A DNA stretch of 64,000 nt from Chelatococcus albus (lineage in GTDB: Bacteria > Pseudomonadota > Alphaproteobacteria > Rhizobiales > Beijerinckiaceae): contig NZ_JASJEV010000013.1 in the NCBI RefSeq assembly GCF_030067675.1, positions 1 through 64,000 of the forward strand. Direction: 5' to 3'. The position numbers and the translations under genes are program-made. Position 1 is the first letter of the stretch, and each line of letters opens with the position of its first letter. This document shows positions 56,472 to 64,000 of the stretch, piece after piece. The notes under the pieces were generated by a model that was given only the letters and a program-made list of their open reading frames with translations, was not told the origin of the DNA and ran no database searches.

Positions 56472-56501
56472 GGGGGCTGCCCGAGGGGCCGCCCCTTTTT
56501 T
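56472..56501 (+). terminator. intrinsic terminator after DAHP synthase
   Basis: GGGGGC-T-GCCC closes on GGGC-C-GCCCC around a GAG loop, with one internal T/C mismatch, directly followed by six T residues. A well-formed rho-independent terminator 25 bases after the stop codon. Confidence 0.85.
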
Positions 56502-56559
56502 CGTCGGCGCCGGACGTTCCGGCGGAAGAGCTGGCTCTCCCGTGGGGGCCGTCGACGTT

Positions 56560-57118
56560 TCAAGATGGCTGGAAGCCTTCCAGCATGATCTTGCCCACCG
56601 TGCGTCCGCTCTCGATGGCGGCGTGGGCGCGGCGCAGGGTCGGCGCGTCGATGGGGCGGAAGACGGCCTGGGCTGTCGTCCTGACGAGTCCCTCGTCGAC
56701 AAGGGCGCCAGCTCCGCAAGCAGGTGGTGCCGGGCCTCCATGTCGGGCGTGCCGAACATGGAGCGCGTGAACATCATCTCCCAGAAGAAGGCGAGGCTCT
56801 TTGCCTTCAGCGCCATGACGTCGAGCGGTGATGCGGGATCGTCGATCACGGCAATGCGGCCCCGCGGCTTCATCGAGGCGACGATCTCGGCCCAATGCTC
56901 GTCCGTCCGCGTGAGTGAGAAGACATGGTCGACCTCGCCCGCGCCGATGCGCTTCAGGTCCTCGGACAGCGGCTTGCCGTGGTCGATGACGTGATGGGCG
57001 CCGAGTTCCTTCACCCGGGCCGCGACCGAGGCCGCGAGGTCGTGCCGACGACGGTGAGCGGCGGCAGGCGCCGCGCGAGCTGCACGGCCATGGAGCCGGC
57101 CCCGCCCGCTGCTCCCTT
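56560..57118 (-). pseudogene. zinc-type alcohol dehydrogenase / quinone oxidoreductase, decayed 3' half
   Basis: Three frames on the minus strand join into the C-terminal half of an MDR-family NADPH oxidoreductase. GGAGSMAVQLARRLPPLTVV (about 57106-57050) is the nucleotide-binding loop and strand. VAARVKELGAHHVIDHG through DVMALKAKSLAFFWEMMFTR lies in a second frame. VRTTAQAVFRPIDAPTLRRA ending GRTVGKIMLEGF is in a third. At least two frameshifts (near 57035 and 56710) and the loss of the whole GroES-like N-terminal half make it non-functional. An HxlR fragment begins 6 bases upstream on the other strand. Confidence 0.75.
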
Positions 57119-57123
57119 GCCGG

Positions 57124-57180
57124 GCCAAGGCCTTGCGCGAACTGGAGATGGATGGCGTCGTCGCCCGCAGGGTCTATCCG
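57124..57180 (+). pseudogene. fragment of an HxlR-family transcriptional regulator
   Basis: The plus strand encodes AKALRELEMDGVVARRVYP. This matches the wing/recognition segment of HxlR-type winged helix regulators (typically L-x-x-L-R-E-L-E-x-D-G-L-V-x-R-x-V-Y). The start, metal or redox-sensing Cys region and C-terminal dimerisation helix are missing. HxlR genes are very often divergent from MDR quinone oxidoreductase genes, so this piece and the pseudogene at 56560-57118 are probably the scar of one former regulator-enzyme pair. Confidence 0.55.
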
Positions 57181-57264
57181 AGCAGGACGGCCGTGCCGGC
57201 GGGGATGTCCCGATGCCGTGCCTCCGCCGGTTCCGCGAGTTCGTGCTGTTCGAGAGCCTCCGAA

Positions 57265-57280
57265 CTTGCGTTTCCGCAAG
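57265..57280. repeat. inverted repeat CTTGCG-TTTC-CGCAAG
   Basis: A perfect 6-bp dyad with a 4-base spacer, about 70 bases before the YgiD-type gene. Sites of this form occur in HxlR/MDR intergenic regions, so it may be a leftover operator of the decayed locus or a live operator for the downstream gene. This is inference from sequence shape alone. Confidence 0.35.
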
Positions 57281-57349
57281 CTGGCGCTGGCGATTCTGGC
57301 CCTTCCATTGCTCCACCGCCGAGCGATATGAAGGGCCTCGGAGGCTCCC

Positions 57350-58147
57350 ATGTCGGCAATGTCGGCACTACCCACGCTCTTCGTCTCGCACGGCGCGCCG
57401 AACCTCGTGCTGCACAACACGGCGGCGCGGCGCTTCCTTGCGGCCTTCGGCCGGACCTTGCCGCGGCCGCGCGCGATCCTCGTCGCCACGGCGCATTTCG
57501 CCGCGCCGCAGCCGCTGCTGACGGCCGACGAGTGGCCGGGGACGATCCACGACTTCGGCGGCTTCGAGCCCGAACTCTACCGGATGACCTACGATGCGCC
57601 GGGCGACCCGTCGCTCGCCGTCCGGGCGGCCGGCCTCCTGCAGGACGCGGGCTTTGCGGCCGCCGCCGTGCGAGGGCGGGGCTACGATCACGGCACCTGG
57701 GTGCCGCTCGCGCTTCTCTATCCGCAGGCCGATATTCCGGTTGTGCAGCTGTCCGTGCAGCCCGATCTGGGGCCGGCGCACCACCTGAAGCTCGGTGCAG
57801 CCCTGGCGCCGCTGCGCGAGGAAGGGGTGCTGATCGTGGGCTCCGGCGCCATCACCCACAATCTCCACGAGTTCTTCGGCAAGGGCTATCCCCTCGATGC
57901 CCCCGCCCCCGACTGGGTGAAGGACTTCGGGGAGTGGGTGAAGGACAGTGTGCAGGCTGGCGCGACCGACGATCTCCTCGCCTATCGCGAGCGCGCTCCC
58001 CATGGCGCCGAGAACCACCCGACGGAGGAACACTTCCTGCCGCTCTTTGTCGCCATGGGCGCTGCAGGGCAGGGCGCACATGGCGAGCGTGTGCACACGA
58101 GCGAGCAATACGGCGTGCTGATGATGGACGCCTATCGCTTCAACTGA
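57350..58147 (+). CDS. ygiD: YgiD/LigB-type extradiol ring-cleavage dioxygenase (4,5-DOPA dioxygenase)
   Basis: A 265-residue class III extradiol dioxygenase-fold protein. PTLFVSHGAPNLVL supplies the first metal His. RGYDHGTWVPLALLYPQADI and IVGSGAITHNLHEF provide further His ligands, and HPTEEHFLPLFVAMGAAG is the C-terminal signature of the DODA/YgiD family. Such enzymes use zinc or iron. Bacterial YgiD has 4,5-DOPA-extradiol-dioxygenase activity, but its natural substrate is unclear. The start follows GGAGGCTCCC; a second ATG three codons on is possible. Confidence 0.88.
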   Translation: MSAMSALPTLFVSHGAPNLVLHNTAARRFLAAFGRTLPRPRAILVATAHFAAPQPLLTADEWPGTIHDFGGFEPELYRMTYDAPGDPSLAVRAAGLLQDAGFAAAAVRGRGYDHGTWVPLALLYPQADIPVVQLSVQPDLGPAHHLKLGAALAPLREEGVLIVGSGAITHNLHEFFGKGYPLDAPAPDWVKDFGEWVKDSVQAGATDDLLAYRERAPHGAENHPTEEHFLPLFVAMGAAGQGAHGERVHTSEQYGVLMMDAYRFN

Positions 58148-58200
58148 CGTCGGGCTGGCGGCTCGGTCGCGCGTTTTCGAAATGCTAACGGAACCGTTGC

Positions 58201-58590
58201 ATGGTGCGGCGGGCTGGCCGGCAACGGATGGCGGGATTGCACGAGATCGTCCTGGCACTGCGCAATTCCCTGCGAGGGCTGGTCTTCGCGGTGCGATCGG
58301 AGCGCGCCGTGCGGCAGGAGCTCGTGCTCCTGCTCCTCGCACTGCCGCTGGCCGCCGTGGTTACGGAGAAGCTGTGGCTGCGTGTCGGCCTCGTCTGCAC
58401 GATTCTCCTGGTGCTGACCGCCGAGTTACTGAATACGGCTCTTGAGAAGCTCGCCGACCATGTCACACCCGAGCCGCATCCAAGGATCGGCATCGTCAAG
58501 GACCTCGGTTCCGCCGCCGTGTTCTGCGCGCTCATCCTCGCGGCCCTTGTGTGGGGCGCGGCGGTCGCCGAACGCCTGGGCTTGCTGTAG
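58201..58590 (+). CDS. dgkA: diacylglycerol kinase
   Basis: A 129-residue trimeric inner-membrane kinase that phosphorylates diacylglycerol, recycling lipid released by periplasmic glucan synthesis. DgkA features are ALRNSLRGLVFAVRSERAVR then QELVLLLL, three membrane helices, and the catalytic segment LTAELLNTALEKLADHVTPE then HPRIGIVKDLGSAAV (Glu, Asn, Glu, Asp of the active site). The ATG at 58201 gives a slightly basic N-terminus. An internal ATG ten codons later is also usable. Confidence 0.92.
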   Translation: MVRRAGRQRMAGLHEIVLALRNSLRGLVFAVRSERAVRQELVLLLLALPLAAVVTEKLWLRVGLVCTILLVLTAELLNTALEKLADHVTPEPHPRIGIVKDLGSAAVFCALILAALVWGAAVAERLGLL

Positions 58591-58653
58591 AGCGCCGCCC
58601 GCTGAGCAAGAGCCGCATTGCCGCCCGGCGGGCAGCGCGGTAAACCCGTGGCC

Positions 58654-60396
58654 ATGACGGCCACACCCGACAGCTTTCGCCTGGCGCTTGCGCAGTTGAA
58701 CCCCACGGTCGGCGACGTCGCCGGCAATCTGGACAAGGCGCGCAAGGCCCGCGTCTCCGCGGCCCGGCTCGGCGCCGATGCGGTGTTCTTCTCCGAGCTG
58801 TTCCTTGCCGGCTACCCGCCGGAAGACCTCGTGCTCAAGCCAGCCTTCCAGGATGCCTGCCGCAAGGCCTGCGAGGATCTGGCGCGCGAGACGGCGGACG
58901 GGGGGCCGGCAGTGCTCATCGGCCTGCCCTGGGTGGAGAACGGCCTCCTCTACAACGCCTTCGCCGTGCTCGACGGGGGTGTCATCGCAAGCGTGCGCTT
59001 CAAGGTCGACCTGCCGAACTACGGCGTCTTCGACGAGAAGCGCGTCTTCGCCGCCGGCCCCCTGCCGGGGCCGGTGGTCGTCCGCGGCATCCGCGTGGGC
59101 ATCCCGATCTGCGAGGACATCTGGGGCGAGGAGGTCGTCGAGTGTCTCGCCGAGACCGGCGGGGAAATCCTGCTCGTGCCCAACGGATCGCCCTATTGGC
59201 GCGACAAGACGGAGGAGCGGCTGAACATCGCCGTCGCGCGCGTCGCTGAAAGTGGCCTGCCGCTCGTCTATCTCAACCAGGTCGGCGGCCAGGACGAGCT
59301 CGTCTTTGACGGGGCGTCCTTCGTGCTCAATGCCGATTCGTCACTCGCCTGCCAGCTTCCCGCCTTCCGCGAGACCGTGGTGCTGACGGAATGGGCTCGC
59401 GAACAGGGAAGGTGGCGTTGCGTCACGGCCCCGAAGGTGACGGTGGAGGAGGGGGACGAGGCGGACTATGCCGCCTGCGTGCTCGGCCTGCGCGATTATG
59501 TCGAGAAGAACCGCTTTCCCGGCGTCGTACTCGGCCTGTCGGGTGGCGTCGATTCCGCGCTCTGCGCCGCGATTGCGGTGGATGCGCTCGGCGCCGAGCG
59601 CGTGCACTGCGTCATGCTGCCCTACCGGTACACTTCGAATGAAAGCCTGAGCGACGCGGCGGGCTGCGCCGAGGCGCTGGGGGTGCGCTACGACATCGTG
59701 CCCATCGCCGAAGCGGTGGAGGGGCTCGAGTCGGTGCTCAAGCCGCTCTTCGACGGGCGGGCGCGTGACATCACCGAGGAGAACATGCAGAGCCGCGCCC
59801 GCGGCACCATCCTGATGTCGATTTCCAACAAGTTCGGCCCGATGGTGGTGACCACCGGCAACAAGTCCGAGATGTCGGCGGGTTATGCCACTCTCTACGG
59901 CGACATGAACGGAGGCTTCAACCCGATCAAGGACCTCTACAAGACCGAGGTCTACCGGCTGTCGGCCCTGCGCAACCGGTGGAAGCCGCAAGGAGCGCTC
60001 GGGCCGGACGGTACGGTCATCCCGCAGAACATCCTCGTCAAGGCGCCGACGGCCGAGCTGCGCGAGAACCAGAAGGACCAGGACTCGCTGCCCCCCTACG
60101 ACGTGCTCGACGACATTCTCGCCTGCCTGGTCGAGAAGGAGATGCGCGTCTCCGACGTCGTCGCCCGGGGCCACGATCCCGACACGGTGAAGAAGGTCGA
60201 GCGCCTGCTCTACCTCGCCGAATACAAGCGTCGCCAGGCGGCGCCCGGCGTGAAGGTGACGAAGAAGAACTTCGGCCGCGATCGGCGCTACCCGATCGTC
60301 AATCGCTTCCGGGACGGAGGCGAAGAGGCGTTCCGGGCCGATCCGGCTCTCGCGCCGAAGAACGGAGCCATGAGCAGCGACGCCTTCGATCTCTGA
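58654..60396 (+). CDS. nadE: glutamine-dependent NAD+ synthetase
   Basis: The last step of NAD synthesis: amidation of nicotinate adenine dinucleotide. The 580-residue product has an N-terminal nitrilase-fold glutaminase with the triad Glu in FFSELFLAGYPPEDL, Lys in RFKVDLPNYGVFDEKR and Cys in GIPICEDIWGEE. A C-terminal ATP-pyrophosphatase synthetase domain follows, with VVLGLSGGVDSALCAAIAVD (PP loop), GNKSEMSAGYATLYGDMNGG, and the Lys/Asp-rich end. I chose the ATG at 58654 because it starts shortly before the first conserved strand. gltX starts 24 bases after the stop. Confidence 0.95.
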   Translation: MTATPDSFRLALAQLNPTVGDVAGNLDKARKARVSAARLGADAVFFSELFLAGYPPEDLVLKPAFQDACRKACEDLARETADGGPAVLIGLPWVENGLLYNAFAVLDGGVIASVRFKVDLPNYGVFDEKRVFAAGPLPGPVVVRGIRVGIPICEDIWGEEVVECLAETGGEILLVPNGSPYWRDKTEERLNIAVARVAESGLPLVYLNQVGGQDELVFDGASFVLNADSSLACQLPAFRETVVLTEWAREQGRWRCVTAPKVTVEEGDEADYAACVLGLRDYVEKNRFPGVVLGLSGGVDSALCAAIAVDALGAERVHCVMLPYRYTSNESLSDAAGCAEALGVRYDIVPIAEAVEGLESVLKPLFDGRARDITEENMQSRARGTILMSISNKFGPMVVTTGNKSEMSAGYATLYGDMNGGFNPIKDLYKTEVYRLSALRNRWKPQGALGPDGTVIPQNILVKAPTAELRENQKDQDSLPPYDVLDDILACLVEKEMRVSDVVARGHDPDTVKKVERLLYLAEYKRRQAAPGVKVTKKNFGRDRRYPIVNRFRDGGEEAFRADPALAPKNGAMSSDAFDL

Positions 60397-60420
60397 GCCT
60401 TGCGACTTGCGAGCCTTGCC

Positions 60421-61761
60421 ATGTCTGCTCCCATCGTCCGCTTCGCGCCGTCGCCGACCGGGCTCCTGCACATCGGCAACGCCCGCACGGCGCTGATCAA
60501 CTGGCTCGTGGCCAAGCGCGGCGGCGGCACCTTCGTGCTGCGCCTCGACGATACCGACGTCGCACGCTCCAGGGCCGAGTTCGCCGAGGCGATCGCGGAT
60601 GACCTCGCCTGGCTCGGCATACGCCCCGACCGGACGCTGCGCCAGAGCGAGCGCCTCCACCTTTACGACGCGGCCGTGGAGAAGCTTGTTGCCCAGGGGC
60701 GGCTTTATCCCTGCTACGAGACGCCCGACGAGCTGGAGCGCCGGCGCAAGCGCCAGCTCGCCCGCGGCCTTCCGCCGGTCTACGACCGTGCCGCCCTGAA
60801 GCTCGGCGCCGAGGAGAGGGCCCGGCTCGAGGCGCAGGGGCGCCGGCCGCACTGGCGCTTCCTGCTTGATCATCGCACCGTTGCCTGGCGCGACCTCGTG
60901 CGCGGGGAATGCCATGTCGACTGCGCGTCGCTGTCCGACCCTGTGCTGCGCCGCGAGGACGGCACCTATCTCTACACGCTGCCGTCCGTGGTGGACGACC
61001 TCGACCTCGGCATCACGCAGGTCATCCGCGGCGAGGACCATGTCACCAACACGGCGGTGCAGATCCAGCTCTTCGAGGCGCTGGGCGGTACGGCACCGGC
61101 CTTCGGGCATCACAATCTGCTCACCACGGCGAGCGGGGAGGGACTGTCGAAGCGCCTAGGCCATCTCTCGCTGAAGGGCCTGCGGGAGACCGGGCTCGAA
61201 CCCCTGGCGGTGGCGGCGCTCGCCGTGCTGGTCGGTTCGGCCGAGGCGGTGCGCCCCGTTCTCTCGCTCGACGAGCTCGCCTCCCTCCTCGACCTTGCGC
61301 ATATCTCGCGCGCGCCGGCCAAGTTCGACGAGGCGGAGCTCGTCGCGCTCAACGCCAGGCTCCTGCACATGCTGCCCCTGTCGGCGGTGCGCGACAGGCT
61401 GGCAGCCCTCGGCGTCGAAGGCGGTGACGCCTTCTGGCTCGCCGTGCGGGGCAATCTGGAGCGCCTCACGGACGCGGTGGAGTGGTGGCGCGTTGTGGAA
61501 GGGCCGATCGACCCCGTGATCGAGAACCACGCCTTCACGGCGCAGGCGGCGGATCTCCTGCCGCCCGAGCCCTGGAACGCGACGACCTGGAAGGAGTGGA
61601 CGGAGGCCGTCAAGTCCGTCACCGGCGCCAAGGGCCGCGACCTGTTCATGCCCCTGCGCTTCGCGCTCACGGCGCGTGACCACGGCCCCGAACTCGCCGC
61701 CCTCCTGCCGCTGATCGGCGGGGCGAAGGCCTGCGCCCGCCTGCGCGGCGAGCGGGCCTGA
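60421..61761 (+). CDS. gltX: glutamate--tRNA ligase
   Basis: A class I aminoacyl-tRNA synthetase of 446 residues. The HIGH motif is in [20 protein letters not shown], the KMSKS-type motif is EGLSKR in [19 protein letters not shown], and [15 protein letters not shown] and [20 protein letters not shown] lie in between. The shorter form and the GLSKR variant of KMSKS suggest one of the two GluRS types often found in alphaproteobacteria. With GatCAB, such enzymes may also charge tRNA-Gln with glutamate. It probably shares a transcript with nadE. Confidence 0.93.
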   Translation: MSAPIVRFAPSPTGLLHIGNARTALINWLVAKRGGGTFVLRLDDTDVARSRAEFAEAIADDLAWLGIRPDRTLRQSERLHLYDAAVEKLVAQGRLYPCYETPDELERRRKRQLARGLPPVYDRAALKLGAEERARLEAQGRRPHWRFLLDHRTVAWRDLVRGECHVDCASLSDPVLRREDGTYLYTLPSVVDDLDLGITQVIRGEDHVTNTAVQIQLFEALGGTAPAFGHHNLLTTASGEGLSKRLGHLSLKGLRETGLEPLAVAALAVLVGSAEAVRPVLSLDELASLLDLAHISRAPAKFDEAELVALNARLLHMLPLSAVRDRLAALGVEGGDAFWLAVRGNLERLTDAVEWWRVVEGPIDPVIENHAFTAQAADLLPPEPWNATTWKEWTEAVKSVTGAKGRDLFMPLRFALTARDHGPELAALLPLIGGAKACARLRGERA

Positions 61762-61768
61762 GCGGCCG

Positions 61769-61793
61769 GGGCAGGTCCCGCGGGAACCTGCCC
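61769..61793 (+). terminator. hairpin after gltX
   Basis: GGGCAGGT pairs with ACCTGCCC over 8 bp, and the interior CCC-GCG-GG can extend the stem. It lies 8 bases after the gltX stop but lacks a T-run, so termination strength is uncertain. Confidence 0.5.
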
Positions 61794-61920
61794 GTCATCC
61801 CGCAGGCGGCATAGCCGCTTTCCGTGATGCAGAAGCGATCTCGGCGGAGGCCGGGGCCCGCCGGACGGCGCGCCCTCCGGCGCATCCGCGTCGGTTCCGG
61901 ATTCCAGGCTCGCTGCCGAC
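61791..61920. repeat. dispersed intergenic repeat (copy B)
   Basis: CCCGTCATCCCGC at 61791-61803 and GCGTCGGTTCCGGATTCC then AGGCTCGCT at about 61887-61913 match parts of the repeat at 45655-45712. The middle is a GC-rich inverted segment (GCCGGGGCCCGCCGGACGGC). It fills most of the gap between gltX and the convergent DUF2865 gene. I infer a longer or degraded copy of the same intergenic repeat. Confidence 0.45.
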
Positions 61921-61980
61921 GCGCCGTTCCGGTCAGACCGACGACCGGCCGGGATCGCCGCCCGCAGGCCCGCCCGCCGG

Positions 61981-63162
61981 TTACTGCGTCTTCGTCTGCT
62001 GCTGCATCTGCGGCACGGCGATGACGTTCGGGGCCACGATCCGCACCTTGCGCTTGGCGCCGTCGGCGGTGGTGACCTCCTGCGTCAGGCCCTCGCGCTG
62101 GGTGAGCGTCTTGTCGTCGCGGATGTCCTGGGGGCCGATGCCGGCCGACTCCTGGCCCCCGGTGGGAAGGGCGCTCGCGGCCTCGGCGGGGGATTCGGCC
62201 TCCAGGTCGTCGCCCGGCAGCGGCTTGCCCTTGGCCGTCCTGGCGTCCTTCGCCTTGCGTTGCGCCTCCGCCGCCGTGCGCGGGCGGGAAAGCTCCTCGG
62301 CCTTCTCGGGCGTCACGATGATGTCGCTCTTGCGCGAGCCGAGCATCGCCTCGGCGTTCTGCAGGGCCTCGGCCCAGCTCTGGCCGGCGGCGCGGCAGGA
62401 ACAGCTCTGGTCGTAGGCCTTCTCGTAGCGCGAGGCGTTGGGCAGCGACGTATAGGGCTGGCCGCTGGCGCTCACCGCCTGTTCGATGACGCCGGTGGTC
62501 GGCATGAAGTAGAGGCTGGTCTGCGCGCCGGGGCACAACGCCTGGCACATCTCCTGGCCGTTCTCGCGGCTGCCCGTCGGCAGCGGGAAGAAATAGCCGT
62601 CGCAGGCGCGCACGCAGACGGCGCGGCCGCCGCCGCGCGCCTGCTGCTGCTCGTCGATGATCGGCGGCACGTTGTCGAGCGGCCCGTCGGGCCGGGAGGG
62701 CTCCGTGCCGAACAGACGCTCGAAGAAGCCGGGAGCGCGATCGCCACCCGGCCGGCAGGCCTGGTCGATGGCGGCGAGGAGCTGGCGGCGGCGGATCTCG
62801 ACGCCGGGCCCGCCGCCGAACTGGTCGGCCTGGCGCAGGAGCTGGTCGAGATTGGCCTGCATCTGGCTGATGCGGGCGCGCAAGCTCCCGCATTCCGGCG
62901 GCGGCGCATCGCCGAAGAACAGGAAGCGCCCGCGATCGCAGCCCATGCGCTGGTACTGCGCCATCGTCTGGTTGAGCTCGGCGCGCTGCCGCTGGGCCGC
63001 CTGCTCGTATTGGCGCGCGCGCGGATCGGGGGCATTGCGCTCGATCGAGGCGAGTTCGGCGCGATAGCGTTCGCACATGGGCGACTGCGCCACGGCGACG
63101 ACCGTGCCGGTCAGGAGCATGAGGGCGCTCGCAATGAAGGTCGGCGCGGAACGGGCGGCCAT
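61981..63162 (-). CDS. DUF2865 exported protein
   Basis: A 393-residue secreted or envelope protein with signal peptide (PTFIASALMLLTGTVVAVAQ). Coiled-coil text follows (QYEQAAQRQRAELNQTMAQY and ISQMQANLDQLLRQADQFGG). The Cys-rich DUF2865 core is AVCVRACDGYFFPLPTGSRE, CQALCPGAQTSLYFMPTTG and YDQSCSCRAAGQSWAEALQ. An acidic, low-complexity C-terminal part ends PQMQQQTKTQ. The family is characteristic of Hyphomicrobiales and has no known function. The paired Cys motifs suggest disulfide-stabilised surface exposure. Confidence 0.87.
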   Translation of the reverse strand: MAARSAPTFIASALMLLTGTVVAVAQSPMCERYRAELASIERNAPDPRARQYEQAAQRQRAELNQTMAQYQRMGCDRGRFLFFGDAPPPECGSLRARISQMQANLDQLLRQADQFGGGPGVEIRRRQLLAAIDQACRPGGDRAPGFFERLFGTEPSRPDGPLDNVPPIIDEQQQARGGGRAVCVRACDGYFFPLPTGSRENGQEMCQALCPGAQTSLYFMPTTGVIEQAVSASGQPYTSLPNASRYEKAYDQSCSCRAAGQSWAEALQNAEAMLGSRKSDIIVTPEKAEELSRPRTAAEAQRKAKDARTAKGKPLPGDDLEAESPAEAASALPTGGQESAGIGPQDIRDDKTLTQREGLTQEVTTADGAKRKVRIVAPNVIAVPQMQQQTKTQ

Positions 63163-63300
63163 CGTGTCTCTGTTCTCGACTGTCGGAGGGCGCGTCCGAC
63201 TCGGCGGCCGGATAAGAGAGCCCGAGATTGACTAAAGTGTGGTGCGGCTCCTGTGAAGCCGCACCGCGCCCTGAAAGCAAGAGGAGAGGCCGCCTCTGCG

Positions 63301-63960
63301 TCACTCGGCGTCGGGCTGTGCCTCGGGCGCGGCCCTGGCGAAGGCCTCGAGCATCATCGCCGCCTCGGTGGCGGCGAGGATCCTCGGAAAGTCGTCGATC
63401 GGCACCTTGAAGCGGCGGGCGTTGAAGACCTGCGGCACGAGATGCAGGTCGGCGAGCGTGGGTCTGTCGCCACAGGCGTAGGGCGCGGGCGCGATCATCT
63501 GCTCGATGGCCTCGAAACCCGTGCGAATCCAGTGGGCGTACCAGGCAGAAACCGCCTCCTGCCCCTGGCCCAGGGGGCCCTTGAGGTAGTTCAGGACGCC
63601 GACATTGTTGAGGGGGTGGATGTCGCAGGCGACGATCGCTGCGATGCTGCGCACCCTTGAGCGCTCGATGGGGTCGTGCGGCAGCAGCGCCGGGCGCGGG
63701 AAGGTCTCCTCGATCCACTCCAAGATCGCCGGCGACTGGATGAGGATGCGCCGCTCGCCGCCGTGCTCGACGGCGAGGGAGGGTACGCGCATCTGCGGAT
63801 TGATGACCTTGTACCAGTCCTTCCTGTGCTCACCGCCGTCGCGCAGGAGGTGAACGGGCACGATGTCGTAGGCGACGCCCTTGAGGTTGAGGGCAATGCG
63901 CACGCGGAACGCCGCCGAGGAGCGGAAATAGCTGTAGAGGGTGAGCTGCGGGATGGTCAC
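63301..63960 (-). CDS. maiA: maleylacetoacetate isomerase (zeta-class GST)
   Basis: A 219-residue zeta-class glutathione transferase that isomerises maleylacetoacetate to fumarylacetoacetate in tyrosine/homogentisate breakdown, or maleylpyruvate in the gentisate route. The signature is LYSYFRSSAAFRVRIALNLK (SSxxxRVRIAL), then NPQMRVPSLAVEHGG and CGDRPTLADLHLVPQVFNAR. It starts with GTG, whose bases overlap the stop of the preceding gene (GTGA), so it is translationally coupled to it. Confidence 0.9.
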   Translation of the reverse strand: MTIPQLTLYSYFRSSAAFRVRIALNLKGVAYDIVPVHLLRDGGEHRKDWYKVINPQMRVPSLAVEHGGERRILIQSPAILEWIEETFPRPALLPHDPIERSRVRSIAAIVACDIHPLNNVGVLNYLKGPLGQGQEAVSAWYAHWIRTGFEAIEQMIAPAPYACGDRPTLADLHLVPQVFNARRFKVPIDDFPRILAATEAAMMLEAFARAAPEAQPDAE

Positions 63961-64000
63961 AGGTCGATCTCCGGCGGTTCCTGCTGCAGGATGCCCGAAC
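63957..64000 (-). CDS. C-terminal end of an unidentified gene upstream of maiA (partial)
   Basis: Only the last 13 codons (ending SGILQQEPPEIDL) are inside the window, closing with TGA at 63957-63959, which overlaps the GTG of maiA. Upstream partners of maiA are commonly fumarylacetoacetate hydrolase or gentisate/homogentisate dioxygenase, but this short tail matches no ending I recognise, so no product is assigned. Confidence 0.4.
   Translation of the reverse strand, partial: SGILQQEPPEIDL

Overview
The window is 64 kb of GC-rich chromosome from an alphaproteobacterium, most likely of the Hyphomicrobiales (Rhizobiales) type. The grounds are gene content: DUF2865, DUF1289 and DUF2059 proteins, a retropepsin-like membrane protease, a PdhS/DivJ-like histidine kinase, class II DAHP synthase, the gph-rpiA-DUF2059-gor neighbourhood, and abundant TRAP, ABC and TTT solute transporters. 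The genus cannot be fixed from the sequence alone. Apart from the first 4 kb and two small scars, it looks like ordinary, densely packed chromosome with strong third-position GC bias.

Layout. 1-3939: a mosaic of nested insertion-sequence remnants (IS256 family and several IS3/IS407-type pieces) around one visibly AT-richer secreted-protein gene of unknown function. 4077-11738: dusA, a PaaI thioesterase, a TauE/SafE permease, an aspartic protease, a DUF1289 protein, divergent cobS and cobT, a membrane histidine kinase and a nuclease. 11974-14635: a two-subunit molybdenum hydroxylase (IorAB type). 15001-19733: GST, MBL-fold hydrolase, PaaG-type hydratase/isomerase, then a caspase-fold protein that has lost both catalytic residues and carries a very long proline-rich tail. 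19830-24177 (minus): an amino-acid ABC transporter with two binding proteins and two permeases but no ATPase, ending in a 3-hydroxyisobutyrate-dehydrogenase-like gene. 24363-26449: Mrp/ApbC and a diheme cytochrome c peroxidase-like protein. 26639-32904: three tandem, equal-length TakP-like TRAP binding proteins, convergent across a 50-bp palindrome with one DctQM permease pair.

33189-39363: two exporters, a SolA-like oxidase, moaA, a DUF971 protein, a cyclase-TPR remnant and an L,D-transpeptidase. 39680-45626: a chemoreceptor, an LTXXQ protein, tRNA-Val(CAC), and a copper-delivery group (DUF2946-like, PCuAC, SCO), then gph and a small secreted protein. 45880-53581: gabD-rpiA-DUF2059, a tctCBA tricarboxylate transporter and gor; the tct block appears to sit inside an otherwise familiar rpiA-DUF2059-gor order. 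53599-63960: an MFS transporter, class II DAHP synthase, a decayed alcohol dehydrogenase/HxlR locus, a YgiD-type dioxygenase, dgkA, nadE, gltX, a DUF2865 protein and maleylacetoacetate isomerase.

Functional themes are high-affinity uptake of organic acids and amino acids (TRAP, TTT, ABC), molybdenum cofactor supply (moaA) for the IorAB hydroxylase, cobalamin assembly (cobS/cobT), copper delivery to cytochrome oxidase (PCuAC/SCO), and thiol redox (gor, several GSTs). I found no CRISPR array, prophage, integrase, toxin-antitoxin pair or recognisable defence system. The most unusual items are the pseudo-caspase, the TakP triplication with its convergent permease, the IS-framed orphan gene, and a recurring TTGCG/CGCAA motif ahead of the transporter genes.
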